From contig JACPPF010000132.1 in assembly GCA_016191165.1 (NCBI GenBank), positions 42,132 to 106,131 of the forward strand: a DNA stretch of 64,000 nt. The letters are read 5' to 3'. A model generated the notes under the pieces. The model searched no databases. It was given only the letters and a program-made list of their open reading frames with translations, and was not told where the DNA came from. Each line of letters opens with the position of its first letter. The first letter of the stretch is position 1. The DNA comes from Planctomycetota bacterium (GTDB lineage: Bacteria > Planctomycetota > Planctomycetia > Gemmatales > Gemmataceae). The translations under genes and the position numbers were made by a program. Positions 7,966-16,140 of this stretch are shown piece after piece.

Positions 7966-10092
7966 CTATCGAGAGATGGACGGCAGCAGCGGACGCGTGT
8001 CGAGTTGACGCGGCGGCGTCGGGATCGTCGGCGCCGTCGGCATTTCGCGCACCGGAGGCATCACGCTGGGCGCTTCCGGCTCCACCACGATGCGCGGGTT
8101 CGACACCGGAATCGCCGGGACCGACGGGAAGCTGGGCAGCGGCGATGCCGTCGGAATCTGGCGTTCCTCGACCAGGCGGGTGTTGGACATCGGCAGGCCG
8201 ACGTTCACGCCGCAGTTCCCCGTCGAGCAACCCGGGCCGCTCCGGCCGAAGCAGTTGCCATCGCCGCACGGAATCTGCCCGATGTTGGACGAGTTCATGT
8301 GGGCGCCTTTGTAGTAGTGCGGGTGGAACACCACGCTGCGCGGGCCACGCGGGGCTTCCAGGATGCCTTCCAGGAACAACTCGAAGTCGTCCGGGCTACG
8401 GGTTTCGCGACCCGGCAGGTATTTCGGAATCTTCGTGCAATCGACCGGATCGACCAGGCGCGGCGTCACCAGGATGACCAGTTCCTGCTCGGTTTCCGTG
8501 TAGCTCTTCTGCGAGAACGCGGCCCCGAAGAACGGGATGTCGCCCAGGAACGGAACGCGGGTCACGGATGCGTTGATGGTGTTCTGGATCAATCCGCCGA
8601 TCGCGAGCGTCTGGCCGTCCTCGATCTGCACCGCGACTTGCGCGCTGCGTTTGCGGAAGCCAGGCACGATGGTCGGCGTGATGCCGGGGATCGAAATGCT
8701 GAGCGATTGATCGATGTCGCTGATCTCCGCCTGCACTTCAAGATAGATCTTGTTGTTGCCCATGACGATCGGCGTGGCGTTGACAATGGTGCCGAACGGT
8801 TTGTAGGAGATGCTCGGGGCGCCCTGGCCGGAGCTGGTGAGCAGGGGGGTTTCACCACCGCTAACGATGTTGGCGGGCCGGCCGCTCAAAGTGACGACGC
8901 GGGGCTCGGCAAGAACCTTGGCGAGGTTTTCAGTTCGCAGGGCCTGCAAAAAGCCCATGAAGCCGTTCTTGCTGTTGACGACGCCGAACGGAAGGTTGGC
9001 CGACCCGGTGGCGTTCAGGGCGCTGGCGATCGACGCGGGGCCGCCCTGGGTGAGGGCATTGGCAAAAGTGAACGGCGGGCCAAAGAAGCTGGAGATGAAC
9101 CAGTTATTGCCGTTCTGGGCGAAACTGAACGACATGTTGCGCACTTCCGACCGGTTGACGACGGCGACGACGACTTCCAGCTGAACCTGATGAACGCCGC
9201 CGACGCGAATCTGATTGATCACGTTGGACCGTAGCTGCGACTGAACGATGGCGGCGCCGCCCTGGGCCTGCACCTGCTGTCCGAGCGTGCTGGGCGGGAA
9301 CAGACGCTCGGCGGCTTCGACGACGGCCCGGGCGTCTTGCGGATTGGTGACCGTGCCAGTCAACAGCACCGACTGCGTTTCGACTTTTTCGCCCTTTTCG
9401 TTAACTCCGGGCGTGACCAGCGGCGTGACCTTGACCGCCCCTGTCGGGGCGAGGTCGTTGATCGTGCGCTTTAGCTGCTCGACGCGATCGAGCGTGGGGA
9501 CGTTGATTTCGTAGATCACGAAGATTTCTTTTTTCTCGTTTCGCAGTGTAAAACGAGCCGTGCCAAATTCCTTGGCGTGAAAGGTGATCGACTTGCCGTC
9601 GTTGGCTTCAATGTGCTCGGCAATACCGAAATGGTCGACCGTCACGCCACCCTTGGGAAGTTGGTCCAGCGGCACGGAAATTTTCTTGCCCTTTTCCAGG
9701 GTCATCTTGACGGTTTTCACCTTTGGGTCACCGAGGGCGGTAACGATGACCTCGTGTACCTCGGCCTTGTCGTTTTGATCGACGAAGGTGATGAGCGTAC
9801 GGCCCGGTTGTTCCGCGACCAGCAGGATTTCGTTGTTCTTGTCGGCGATGCGCTCGACGCGCACCACGCGGCTGTTGGGGTTTTCCACGCGCTTGAGATC
9901 GGCGCGCGTGGTCATTTTGCAGGCGCGCGTCATGCCGACTGCCAGCTCGATGTGCTGGGCGTGTCGGAGACTTTGCGAACCGGGCGGGAACAGGGTTTGA
10001 CTGTGAACGGCATGAATGCCGGCGTGGAGCGTGAGAGCAATTGCCAAGCTCCACCAGCAAAGCAGACGTGGCACGGAAGACGTGCGGTGCAT
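7966..10092 (-). CDS. cpaC: Secretin of a Tad/Flp pilus (CpaC/RcpA type)
   Basis: 708 residues with a signal peptide (about 1-31). The pilus assembly N-terminal domain lies at about 45-125 (IELAVGMTRACKM). A second N domain and a BON-like region follow, then the secretin core at about 360-570. The diagnostic C-terminal secretin signature is clear (RVPFLGDIPFFGAAF, then ELVILVTPRLVDP). The last 130 residues are proline-rich and variable. Secretins form the outer-membrane channel through which a pilus emerges. It is the last gene of the minus-strand flp-cpaA-cpaB-cpaC run. Confidence 0.92.
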   Translation of the reverse strand: MHRTSSVPRLLCWWSLAIALTLHAGIHAVHSQTLFPPGSQSLRHAQHIELAVGMTRACKMTTRADLKRVENPNSRVVRVERIADKNNEILLVAEQPGRTLITFVDQNDKAEVHEVIVTALGDPKVKTVKMTLEKGKKISVPLDQLPKGGVTVDHFGIAEHIEANDGKSITFHAKEFGTARFTLRNEKKEIFVIYEINVPTLDRVEQLKRTINDLAPTGAVKVTPLVTPGVNEKGEKVETQSVLLTGTVTNPQDARAVVEAAERLFPPSTLGQQVQAQGGAAIVQSQLRSNVINQIRVGGVHQVQLEVVVAVVNRSEVRNMSFSFAQNGNNWFISSFFGPPFTFANALTQGGPASIASALNATGSANLPFGVVNSKNGFMGFLQALRTENLAKVLAEPRVVTLSGRPANIVSGGETPLLTSSGQGAPSISYKPFGTIVNATPIVMGNNKIYLEVQAEISDIDQSLSISIPGITPTIVPGFRKRSAQVAVQIEDGQTLAIGGLIQNTINASVTRVPFLGDIPFFGAAFSQKSYTETEQELVILVTPRLVDPVDCTKIPKYLPGRETRSPDDFELFLEGILEAPRGPRSVVFHPHYYKGAHMNSSNIGQIPCGDGNCFGRSGPGCSTGNCGVNVGLPMSNTRLVEERQIPTASPLPSFPSVPAIPVSNPRIVVEPEAPSVMPPVREMPTAPTIPTPPRQLDTRPLLPSISR

Positions 10093-10203
10093 CCTTTCAC
10101 CTCTCTAATTATGGGACGTGCGGAGCGAGCGTCGCCGCTCGCCAGCGGAACTCCATTTCCAGACCGTTTCGAGGGTCAGCGACCCTCGGTTAAACACAAC
10201 GTA

Positions 10204-10277
10204 GGGTGGGTCGAGTGAAGCGAGGCCCACCTTCGGGCTGGCAAAATCAGGTGGGCCTCGCTTCGCTCGACCCACCC
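10204..10277. repeat. Inverted repeat between cpaB and cpaC
   Basis: Arms 10204-10232 and 10249-10277 are 29 bases long with one mismatch (core GGGTCGAGTGAAGCGAGGCC). The structure separates cpaB from cpaC and could reduce read-through into the secretin gene. Confidence 0.85.
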
Positions 10278-10296
10278 CAGGCAATAGCCTGCGTTA

Positions 10297-11292
10297 TCAA
10301 AAATCGTTCGGCGCGACGTCGCCGCCTTGATTTCCTTCGGGGGCAGAACTTGGGCGCACCTTGGCTCCGACACGGGTCGATTCAATCAATTCCCGGCGCG
10401 TGATGTAGATGCTGCCGTCTTGCATTTGACGGTAGTGCACGCGCGTCACCTCGCGATCGCCGAACTGAGCCCCGTTGACGATGTCGTAGTGGCCGGTGGT
10501 GAATTTCGGCTCGACCTTCTTCTTGGGTTCGACTTTCTCCACCTTGGGCGCGACCTTCACCGGCGGAGTGATTTCGGCCTTGGCGATCGATTTCTCCTTG
10601 TAGTCCGGATCGAGCTGGTCGCCGTTGATCACTTTCACCGTGGCGTGGGACGTATCGTTCAGTTTCCGCAGCGACAGGGTGAGGATGCCCAGTTCCTTCG
10701 CCAGGCTGACCTTGAGAACCTCTTCGCCCTTCAGAGCGAAGGTGACGACCTGAGCGGGCGAGGCGAGTTCGCCGTCCGGGTTGAACTTCAGGTCGGCCGC
10801 GAGAACCAGGACGTTTTCCAGCAGGATTCGCGAGATCGACGCCTTCGGATTCGGCCCGCGCATCGTCTGGATGATGTTCACGCGCGACTGGGGCAAGGTG
10901 GCGAACCCGTGGGCGCTTCCTTCCAGGTTGACGCGCATGCCCATGGCGAAATGCCCCTCGGGTATATCGAGACCTTCGTTCGCGTTTCTCAGGTTGGCGG
11001 GCAAGATATGGTCGCCCTTGTTGCGGCTTTGCTTCATGATCTTGCCTTTGAGGTCGTCAAAATTCTTGATCGCGTCGGGCGGCTCGTTTTCCTTGGCGAC
11101 GGCTTTTTTCTCGAACATCTCCTGGGGTTTCAGGAGCGGCTCGCCGACGCGCAGGTTGCGCTTGGCGACGAGGATTTCGACTTTTTCTTCCTCGGCCGGC
11201 GCCCTTTCAGCGAGCAGCCGGCTGGTCATGTAGCTCGCGCCCAGACCGCAGACGACGGCCAGGCCGGCCAGAATCATGGTTTTCGGTTTCAT
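10297..11292 (-). CDS. cpaB: Flp pilus assembly protein CpaB (SAF domain)
   Basis: 331 residues. One N-terminal membrane segment (about 5-26) is followed by an SAF domain at about 40-105 (ILVAKRNLRVGEPL) and the RcpC/CpaB domain to about 215. A lysine- and proline-rich linker (about 235-265) leads to a C-terminal tail that is not typical of the family. CpaB proteins associate with the secretin in the periplasm during Tad pilus assembly. Placement between the prepilin peptidase and the secretin supports the call. Confidence 0.88.
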   Translation of the reverse strand: MKPKTMILAGLAVVCGLGASYMTSRLLAERAPAEEEKVEILVAKRNLRVGEPLLKPQEMFEKKAVAKENEPPDAIKNFDDLKGKIMKQSRNKGDHILPANLRNANEGLDIPEGHFAMGMRVNLEGSAHGFATLPQSRVNIIQTMRGPNPKASISRILLENVLVLAADLKFNPDGELASPAQVVTFALKGEEVLKVSLAKELGILTLSLRKLNDTSHATVKVINGDQLDPDYKEKSIAKAEITPPVKVAPKVEKVEPKKKVEPKFTTGHYDIVNGAQFGDREVTRVHYRQMQDGSIYITRRELIESTRVGAKVRPSSAPEGNQGGDVAPNDF

Positions 11293-11540
11293 CGGGAGTA
11301 CCTCAAGGATGCAGGGAGTTAAGGGTTTCGTCAGGGTCTTCCGCGAACCGCTGGTCTGTCGCCCCTGCGCGGACGAGTCTGGCGATTCGCTTGATTCGGG
11401 ATCGTCGCCCTTGTCTCCGCCTGTATTTTCGACCGGGAGACGAGGGCAACTTCAACTTTTAACGATTAATCCGGTCGAATCGGATATAGCGACCATGCCG
11501 GCAAACCTGGCAGAATGATGAAGTCGGGCAACCTTTTTCC

Positions 11541-11570
11541 GTTTAGCCGCGGGGCTTTGCCCCGCGCGCC
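11541..11570. repeat. Short GC-rich hairpin after cpaA
   Basis: GCGGGGC (11549-11555) and GCCCCGC (11559-11565) flank a 3-base loop and are preceded by GTTTAGC, the same border seen in several other intergenic hairpins here. It lies just downstream of cpaA on the minus strand. The rest of 11293-11577 shows no gene. Confidence 0.65.
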
Positions 11571-11577
11571 GTCAGGT

Positions 11578-12177
11578 TCAGAAGTTGAAGTTGTGAACAT
11601 ACATCAGGTAGCCAAGGAAGCCGATGCAAAGCGGCACGCCGTAGGGCAGCCGATGCCAGCGGGGCCGGCGGTTGTTTGCTTTGTCCGCGATTTCGCTGAT
11701 GCCGGACGACTTGAACATGTCGCCGAGGATTTCGCGTAAATGTTGCGCGTTCTGCTGGAATTTTCCGCGGGCGAGAATCATGCCCAGTCCGATGACGCCG
11801 CCTATGAGGACGCCGGCGCAGAAGGCCCAGAAGATGACGGTGGAGCCGGTCTCGATGCCGTAGAAGGCGCCCATCCAGCTGCCGAAGCCCATGGTCATCT
11901 TGACGTCTCCCGCGCCCATGCCGCCGATGGCGTAAACGGGGATGAGCAGGGCACAGCCGAGGAAGGTGCCGAAGAGCGCGGCGCCGATGCCGCCGTCGCC
12001 CGCGCCCAGGCCGAAGGTATTCGCCAGGCCGAGCCCCCAGCCGCTGAGGATGAGCGGGAAGGTCAGTTTGTTGGGGACCTTGAATTTCCACCAGTCGATG
12101 ATGGCGGCGGCCAACATGCCGACGCAGATGACGATGACGGGCCAATTTTCCAGACTGAGAAGCGGTTTGTCGAACAT
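11578..12177 (-). CDS. cpaA: A24 family prepilin peptidase (CpaA/TadV type)
   Basis: 199 residues with about five membrane segments. The two catalytic aspartates are visible: one in IDWWKFKVPN (about residue 28) and one in the GxGD motif GAGDVKMTMG. This aspartic protease class removes the leader peptide of type IV and Flp pilins at the inner membrane. No N-methylation domain is present, as expected for the Tad type. The adjacent Flp pilins are the likely substrates. Confidence 0.9.
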   Translation of the reverse strand: MFDKPLLSLENWPVIVICVGMLAAAIIDWWKFKVPNKLTFPLILSGWGLGLANTFGLGAGDGGIGAALFGTFLGCALLIPVYAIGGMGAGDVKMTMGFGSWMGAFYGIETGSTVIFWAFCAGVLIGGVIGLGMILARGKFQQNAQHLREILGDMFKSSGISEIADKANNRRPRWHRLPYGVPLCIGFLGYLMYVHNFNF

Positions 12178-12196
12178 GGGGGAGTTTCCTTATATC

Positions 12197-12243
12197 GTTT
12201 AGCCGCGGGGCTCGCCCCGCGCGGAGCAAGCTCCGCGGCTAAT
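12197..12243. repeat. Inverted repeat upstream of cpaA
   Basis: Compound hairpin. TTAGCCGCGG at the left and CCGCGGCTAA at the right are complementary, and an internal GCGGGGC/GCCCCGC hairpin lies in the left half. It belongs to the TTTAGC-bordered family. Confidence 0.75.
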
Positions 12244-12265
12244 CATTTCCATGGGGATGGCGCAC

Positions 12266-12303
12266 AAAAAACGAGCCGCGTCGCCCCTAGTGCTTCGCGG
12301 CTC
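12266..12303 (-). terminator. Terminator after the first-listed Flp pilin gene
   Basis: GAGCCGCG (12273-12280) pairs with CGCGGCTC (12296-12303); on the minus strand the stem is followed by GTTTTTTG. It lies 38 bases after the pilin stop and before cpaA, so pilin mRNA can be made in excess of the assembly genes. Confidence 0.75.
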
Positions 12304-12340
12304 CGAGTTGGCCAAGGGCCTGGTCGTTTTCACATCAAGT

Positions 12341-12526
12341 TCAGCTGGAGGCCGAACCGATGGCGTTGCCAACGCCGGAGAACGTCGAGTTGGCGTTCTG
12401 GCCGAGGGTCGTGATCGCCGCGAGGCAGACCACGATGATGAGGGCCAGCATGACCGCGTATTCAACAGCCGTCGGGCCGTCTTCACGCTTCACGAAATTG
12501 ACAACAGCTTCGGTAAACTTACGCAT
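12341..12526 (-). CDS. flp: Flp family type IVb pilin (copy 2 in transcription order)
   Basis: 61 residues. The Flp signature is clear: a short basic leader (MRKFTEAVVNFVKREDGPTA), then the processing region with E22-Y23 and a hydrophobic helix (AVMLALIIVVCLAAITTLG). The mature protein polymerises into a thin adhesive pilus. It is about 75 percent identical by eye over the N-terminal 45 residues to the neighbouring pilin, so the two arose by tandem duplication. GAAAGGAAAA precedes the ATG. Confidence 0.93.
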   Translation of the reverse strand: MRKFTEAVVNFVKREDGPTAVEYAVMLALIIVVCLAAITTLGQNANSTFSGVGNAIGSASS

Positions 12527-12610
12527 GGGGTTTTCCTTTCGTAATCAAACCCGTGTCCACGTTTTCCCCTGCCGCATCGTTCTGGATGGATGCCGTCAGG
12601 ATTTCCTCAC

Positions 12611-12635
12611 AAAACTGACCGCACCGCGCGGCCAG
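12611..12635 (-). terminator. Terminator-like hairpin between the two pilin genes
   Basis: CTGACCGC (12615-12622) and GCGGCCAG (12628-12635) form an 8-bp stem with one G-T pair and a 5-base loop, followed on the minus strand by TTTTGTG. It suggests partial termination after the promoter-proximal pilin. Confidence 0.55.
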
Positions 12636-12676
12636 AGGAAGCCAAACTGAAGGGCGATTCGACACCGCGGTTCGCG

Positions 12677-12865
12677 TCACGAGGACGAGGTGACCGCCGT
12701 GTTGAGCGCGACGTTGTTGAACGTCCCGTTGGCGTTTTGTCCGAGCGTCGTGATGGCGCCAAGGCACACCACGATGATCAACGCCAGCATGACCGCGTAT
12801 TCGACTGCCGTCGGACCATCTTCACGTTCGATGAACCGACTCACGACTTCGCAAAACTTCCGCAT
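12677..12865 (-). CDS. flp: Flp family type IVb pilin (copy 1, promoter-proximal)
   Basis: 62 residues with the same layout as its neighbour: basic leader (MRKFCEVVSRFIEREDGPTA), E22-Y23, then the hydrophobic helix. The C-terminal tail (NNVALNTAVTSSS) differs, so the two pilins may expose different surfaces. AAGGGGA lies 7 bases before the ATG. It is the first gene downstream of the GEMM riboswitch and so the primary target of any c-di-GMP control. Confidence 0.93.
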   Translation of the reverse strand: MRKFCEVVSRFIEREDGPTAVEYAVMLALIIVVCLGAITTLGQNANGTFNNVALNTAVTSSS

Positions 12866-12969
12866 CTCAATTCCCCTTTCTCTGTATTCCGGCCCCGGAC
12901 GGGCATTTGCACCCTGACTAACTTCCTCGTCTTGGGAGCTGATCGATGAGCAAATCGCTCGGAATCAGA

Positions 12970-13054
12970 CATCCTTTCGGCAGCCTGGCGATCCGCCTTG
13001 GCGGACCCATGGCTTTGCGTCACCGCCTCGCAGCGGTTTTGCCATTTCGAGGAT
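12970..13054 (-). promoter_or_regulatory. Cyclic di-GMP-I (GEMM) riboswitch upstream of Flp pilins
   Basis: On the minus strand the conserved blocks occur in order: GGCAAAACC; a stem CCGCT/GGCGG capped by the GNRA loop GCGA; GACGCAAAGCCATGGGTC; a second stem; and GCCAGGCTGCC. A short closing stem ATCC/GGAT brackets the element. Aligned by hand to the Vibrio cholerae Vc2 aptamer, the ligand-contact G and A and the C of the 3' block appear conserved. It ends 104 bases before the first pilin start. No clear expression-platform hairpin was found, so ON or OFF action is not determined. Confidence 0.85.
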
Positions 13055-13249
13055 CGAAGGGAGAATCACTCGGGGGATTGTTCGCAAACCTCATTGTTCA
13101 CTTGGTTTGCCGCGAACATCGCGTGATTCATTCGACACCAAAACCTAGGTTGCACAACCGGCACAGTCAAATGAATCAGCAAAAAAATCTGGGTTTTCCC
13201 AAACGCCGCGGCATCCCGAATGCTGAGCTGCGCTTCGGGAAAGAACCGG

Positions 13250-13277
13250 TTGCACGGTGGGGCCGACCTGGTATATT
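13250..13277 (+). promoter_or_regulatory. Candidate sigma70-type promoter for the DUF1549 gene
   Basis: TTGCAC (13250-13255), a 16-base spacer and TATATT (13272-13277) lie 36 bases before the ATG at 13314. The stretch 13055-13249 otherwise shows no gene. Confidence 0.45.
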
Positions 13278-13313
13278 GGAGCTCTCACCAACCATCGCCT
13301 CGGGGGGAAGGTC

Positions 13314-15128
13314 ATGCCGCGATTGCTCCTCGGTATCCTCCTGGGTTTCCTGCTGCCGCAGGTCCTCGATGCCCAGAGTGTGAAGCGTCTGGAGATCGTG
13401 CCAGCGGCTCGAACGTTGCATGGACCCAACAAAAAGCAACAGCTGGCCGTGATTGCCCATTTCTCAAACGGAACCAGGCGCGACGTCACGCACCTCACGC
13501 TGTTCACGAGCAGTGATCCCGACGTCGCCACAGTCAACTCCAGGGGGCTGGTGACGTTTTCACGGACCGGTGAAGCCGCGATCCAGTGCCGTTTCTCGAC
13601 TCTGAACTCCGTTCGTTTGACGTATGTTGATCCCCAGCCGGATTTCCGCTGGAACAACCCAACCGAGAACAATCTGGTAGATCAGCTGATCTTCTCGAAG
13701 CAACGGGAACTGGGGTTGCTCCCCGCGCCGCCTTGTTCCGACGTGGTATTCTTGCGGCGTGCCTACCTGGACCTGTGTGGGATTTTACCGAGCCCCGACG
13801 AGACCCGGCGGTTTGTCGAAAGCACTCGGCCCAACAAGCGAGGATTGTTGATCGACGAATTGCTGATGCGGCCGGAGCACGCGGACCTGTGGGCTCATCA
13901 TTGGGCCAGCGCCCTGGACTTGGGGTTTCAGCAGGCGCCCCGGCGCGGGGCCGATTATCTGAAATGGATGAGCACCCAGCTCGCGCGCGATGCGCCGCTC
14001 GATCGGTTGGCGCGCGAGATCATCGCGGGGCGCGAGCGGGTTGTGGCGCCGGGCCCGGTAAGCCTCTACACGGACGCCTATGACGCCGCCGAGGCCGCCG
14101 CGCGAATTTCCGAGGCGTTCCTGGGAGTCCGCCTTCAATGCGCGCGCTGCCACGCCCACCCCCATTCATCCTGGGGTCCCATGGATTGGCACCGTTACGC
14201 GGCTTTCTTTGCACAAATTCAGCGCAAGAGTTTCCGCATCGGAAATGCGGTCGTGTGGAAGTCTGCGTTCGATTCCACAGGGGAATGGGTGCATCCGGAA
14301 AGCAAGAAGCCCGTTGCGCCACGGTTTCCCGGCGGCGACTTTCCGAAGCTAAAACCTGGCCAGGATCGCCGCGAGGTCTTAGCGGAATGGCTTACCGCGC
14401 CGACCAATCGCTATTTCGCCCGGACGCTGGTCAACCGGATCTGGCTGCACCTTCTGGGCCGAGGCCTCGCCGACCCGCCGGAAACGCTGCACGAGTTCGG
14501 GCCCCTTGTCAACGAGGCGCTCCTGGATGCCCTTGCCAACGAGTTGATCGCGCAGCGTTTTGACGGCAAGCAGGTCATTCGGCTTATCATGAACTCGCAG
14601 GTCTATCAGCTTGGCACTCAATCAAACAAGTTCAACAAGGACGATACGCGGTACTTCGCGCGCGGCTACACGCGCCGCCTGCGGCCGGAAGTTTTCCTTG
14701 ACGTTCTCACGCGGTTTTTTGGGAGTCCGGCGCCAATCGACGGGATGCCTCTGGGCACCCGCGCCGTTCAGGTTCTGCACGCCCCGCCGTCGATCTATTT
14801 CTTGGCGATTAGCCGGCCGCCGCGACTTACCGAATGCGATCGGGAACGAGTACGTCAAGTTGCGAGCCTTGAACATCTTTTGAACGACGCTGCCATGCAA
14901 GCGCGTTTGGCGGTGCCGACCAACCGAATTGGCCGACGGCTCGCGCAGAACTGGAACGACAAGAAGATGCTTGACGAGGTCTTCCTGATCGCTTTCTCGC
15001 GGCTTCCCACCGAGGCGTACTACAAGAAGGCAACCGATCATCTGGCAAAGCAGAAGGATCGGCGGCGGGCCTGGGAGGACATTTATTGGGCGATTCTCAA
15101 TACCAAGGAGTTTCAGTACCGTCCCTGA
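13314..15128 (+). CDS. DUF1549/DUF1553 protein with N-terminal Big2 domain
   Basis: 604 residues. I start at ATG 13314, which opens a signal peptide (LLLGILLGFLLPQVLDAQ) and has GGGGGGAAGG just upstream. A bacterial Ig-like (Big2) domain occupies about 22-105 (SSDPDVATVNSRGLVTF). DUF1549 follows (about 115-310) with CARCH at about 276-280, then DUF1553 (about 345-600). Unlike the protein at 3254 it lacks the PSCyt1 domain and has a shorter middle region. Function in this planctomycete family is unknown; an exported, possibly envelope-attached location is inferred. Confidence 0.87.
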   Translation: MPRLLLGILLGFLLPQVLDAQSVKRLEIVPAARTLHGPNKKQQLAVIAHFSNGTRRDVTHLTLFTSSDPDVATVNSRGLVTFSRTGEAAIQCRFSTLNSVRLTYVDPQPDFRWNNPTENNLVDQLIFSKQRELGLLPAPPCSDVVFLRRAYLDLCGILPSPDETRRFVESTRPNKRGLLIDELLMRPEHADLWAHHWASALDLGFQQAPRRGADYLKWMSTQLARDAPLDRLAREIIAGRERVVAPGPVSLYTDAYDAAEAAARISEAFLGVRLQCARCHAHPHSSWGPMDWHRYAAFFAQIQRKSFRIGNAVVWKSAFDSTGEWVHPESKKPVAPRFPGGDFPKLKPGQDRREVLAEWLTAPTNRYFARTLVNRIWLHLLGRGLADPPETLHEFGPLVNEALLDALANELIAQRFDGKQVIRLIMNSQVYQLGTQSNKFNKDDTRYFARGYTRRLRPEVFLDVLTRFFGSPAPIDGMPLGTRAVQVLHAPPSIYFLAISRPPRLTECDRERVRQVASLEHLLNDAAMQARLAVPTNRIGRRLAQNWNDKKMLDEVFLIAFSRLPTEAYYKKATDHLAKQKDRRRAWEDIYWAILNTKEFQYRP

Positions 15129-15176
15129 TGTTGAGGCTCCGTCCTTTCAGGCTGGATGATTTCGAGAGGTCCCATC

Positions 15177-16073
15177 ATGTCCTTCAAGACCGCCCTGCAT
15201 TCCGTCAGCTACGCCGGTGTTTGGACCGGGCAGGCGCGTTTGCCCTTGCCGGATTTCCTGCGCAAGGCGAAAGCGCTCGGGTACGACGGCGTCATGCTGA
15301 TGGCCAAGCGGCCGCACTTGTCCGTGCTCGAACACGACGCGAAATCGTGCGAGGAGCTACGCCGACTGTTAGGCGACCTGTCACTCAATGTCATCTGCCT
15401 GGCGGGCTACAACGACTTCGCGCTTGGCCGTGAACGCCCGGACATCCCGATGTCGGAAATGCAAGTTCTTTACGTCCGCGAGTTGGCCCGCCTGGCACAG
15501 ATGCTCGATTGCCGGCTGATCCGCATTTTCACCAGCTACGATGATCTGCACACGCCGTACGACCAGCAATGGACTGCCACGGTTTCCAGCCTGAAAGAGT
15601 GCGCCAGGCAAGCAGCCGATTTCGGCGTCACGCTTGGCGTGCAGAACCACCACGACATGGCGGCGCATTACGAAACGATGTTCGACCTGCTGGAAGAGAT
15701 TGGCGAACCGAACTGCAAGGTGATGTTCGATGCCTGGGCCCCAGCCCTCCAGGGCATGGACCTCAAAGCAGCGGTCCTAAAGATGGCGCCCTACATCGTG
15801 CATACGACGGTGGCCGACTACGTGCGCAGGCCGCGCTTTCACTATCAGCCCGCCCTGGTCAATTACACGCGCGCAGCCGATTCGATCCGTGCCGTGCCGA
15901 TGGGGGAGGGTTTCATCGACTACCGCGCATTCTTCAAGGCACTCGTGAAGATTGGGTATCGGGGCCATGTCGCCTACGAGATGTGTTCACCGTTGAGGGG
16001 CGGCGGCAGCGAGGCGAACCTGGATTCTGGCGCACGCCGGTTTTTGGAATACATGAAGATGTTGCAGTCATAA
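15177..16073 (+). CDS. Sugar phosphate isomerase/epimerase family protein (TIM barrel)
   Basis: 298 residues. ATG 15177 is chosen because GAGAGGT sits 6 bases upstream. The AP-endonuclease-2/xylose-isomerase-like barrel shows as GYDGVMLM, a strand ending VMFDAW with a metal-ligand aspartate, a GVQNHHDM histidine pair, and a C-terminal GHVAYEM glutamate. These are the usual divalent-metal ligands. Such enzymes isomerise or epimerise sugars or inositol derivatives; the substrate cannot be predicted. It follows the DUF1549 gene by 48 bases. Confidence 0.85.
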   Translation: MSFKTALHSVSYAGVWTGQARLPLPDFLRKAKALGYDGVMLMAKRPHLSVLEHDAKSCEELRRLLGDLSLNVICLAGYNDFALGRERPDIPMSEMQVLYVRELARLAQMLDCRLIRIFTSYDDLHTPYDQQWTATVSSLKECARQAADFGVTLGVQNHHDMAAHYETMFDLLEEIGEPNCKVMFDAWAPALQGMDLKAAVLKMAPYIVHTTVADYVRRPRFHYQPALVNYTRAADSIRAVPMGEGFIDYRAFFKALVKIGYRGHVAYEMCSPLRGGGSEANLDSGARRFLEYMKMLQS

Positions 16074-16140
16074 AATAATCGGGGAGGCTATTTGGCCGCA
16101 ACGCCGAAGGCGTCCGCCAGGCGCCAGCAAGGACGATTGG

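Noticed and set aside
12341..12865. Flp pilins as one duplicated, possibly broken gene
   Set aside because: Both copies have intact leader, E-Y processing region, helix, ribosome site and their own terminator.
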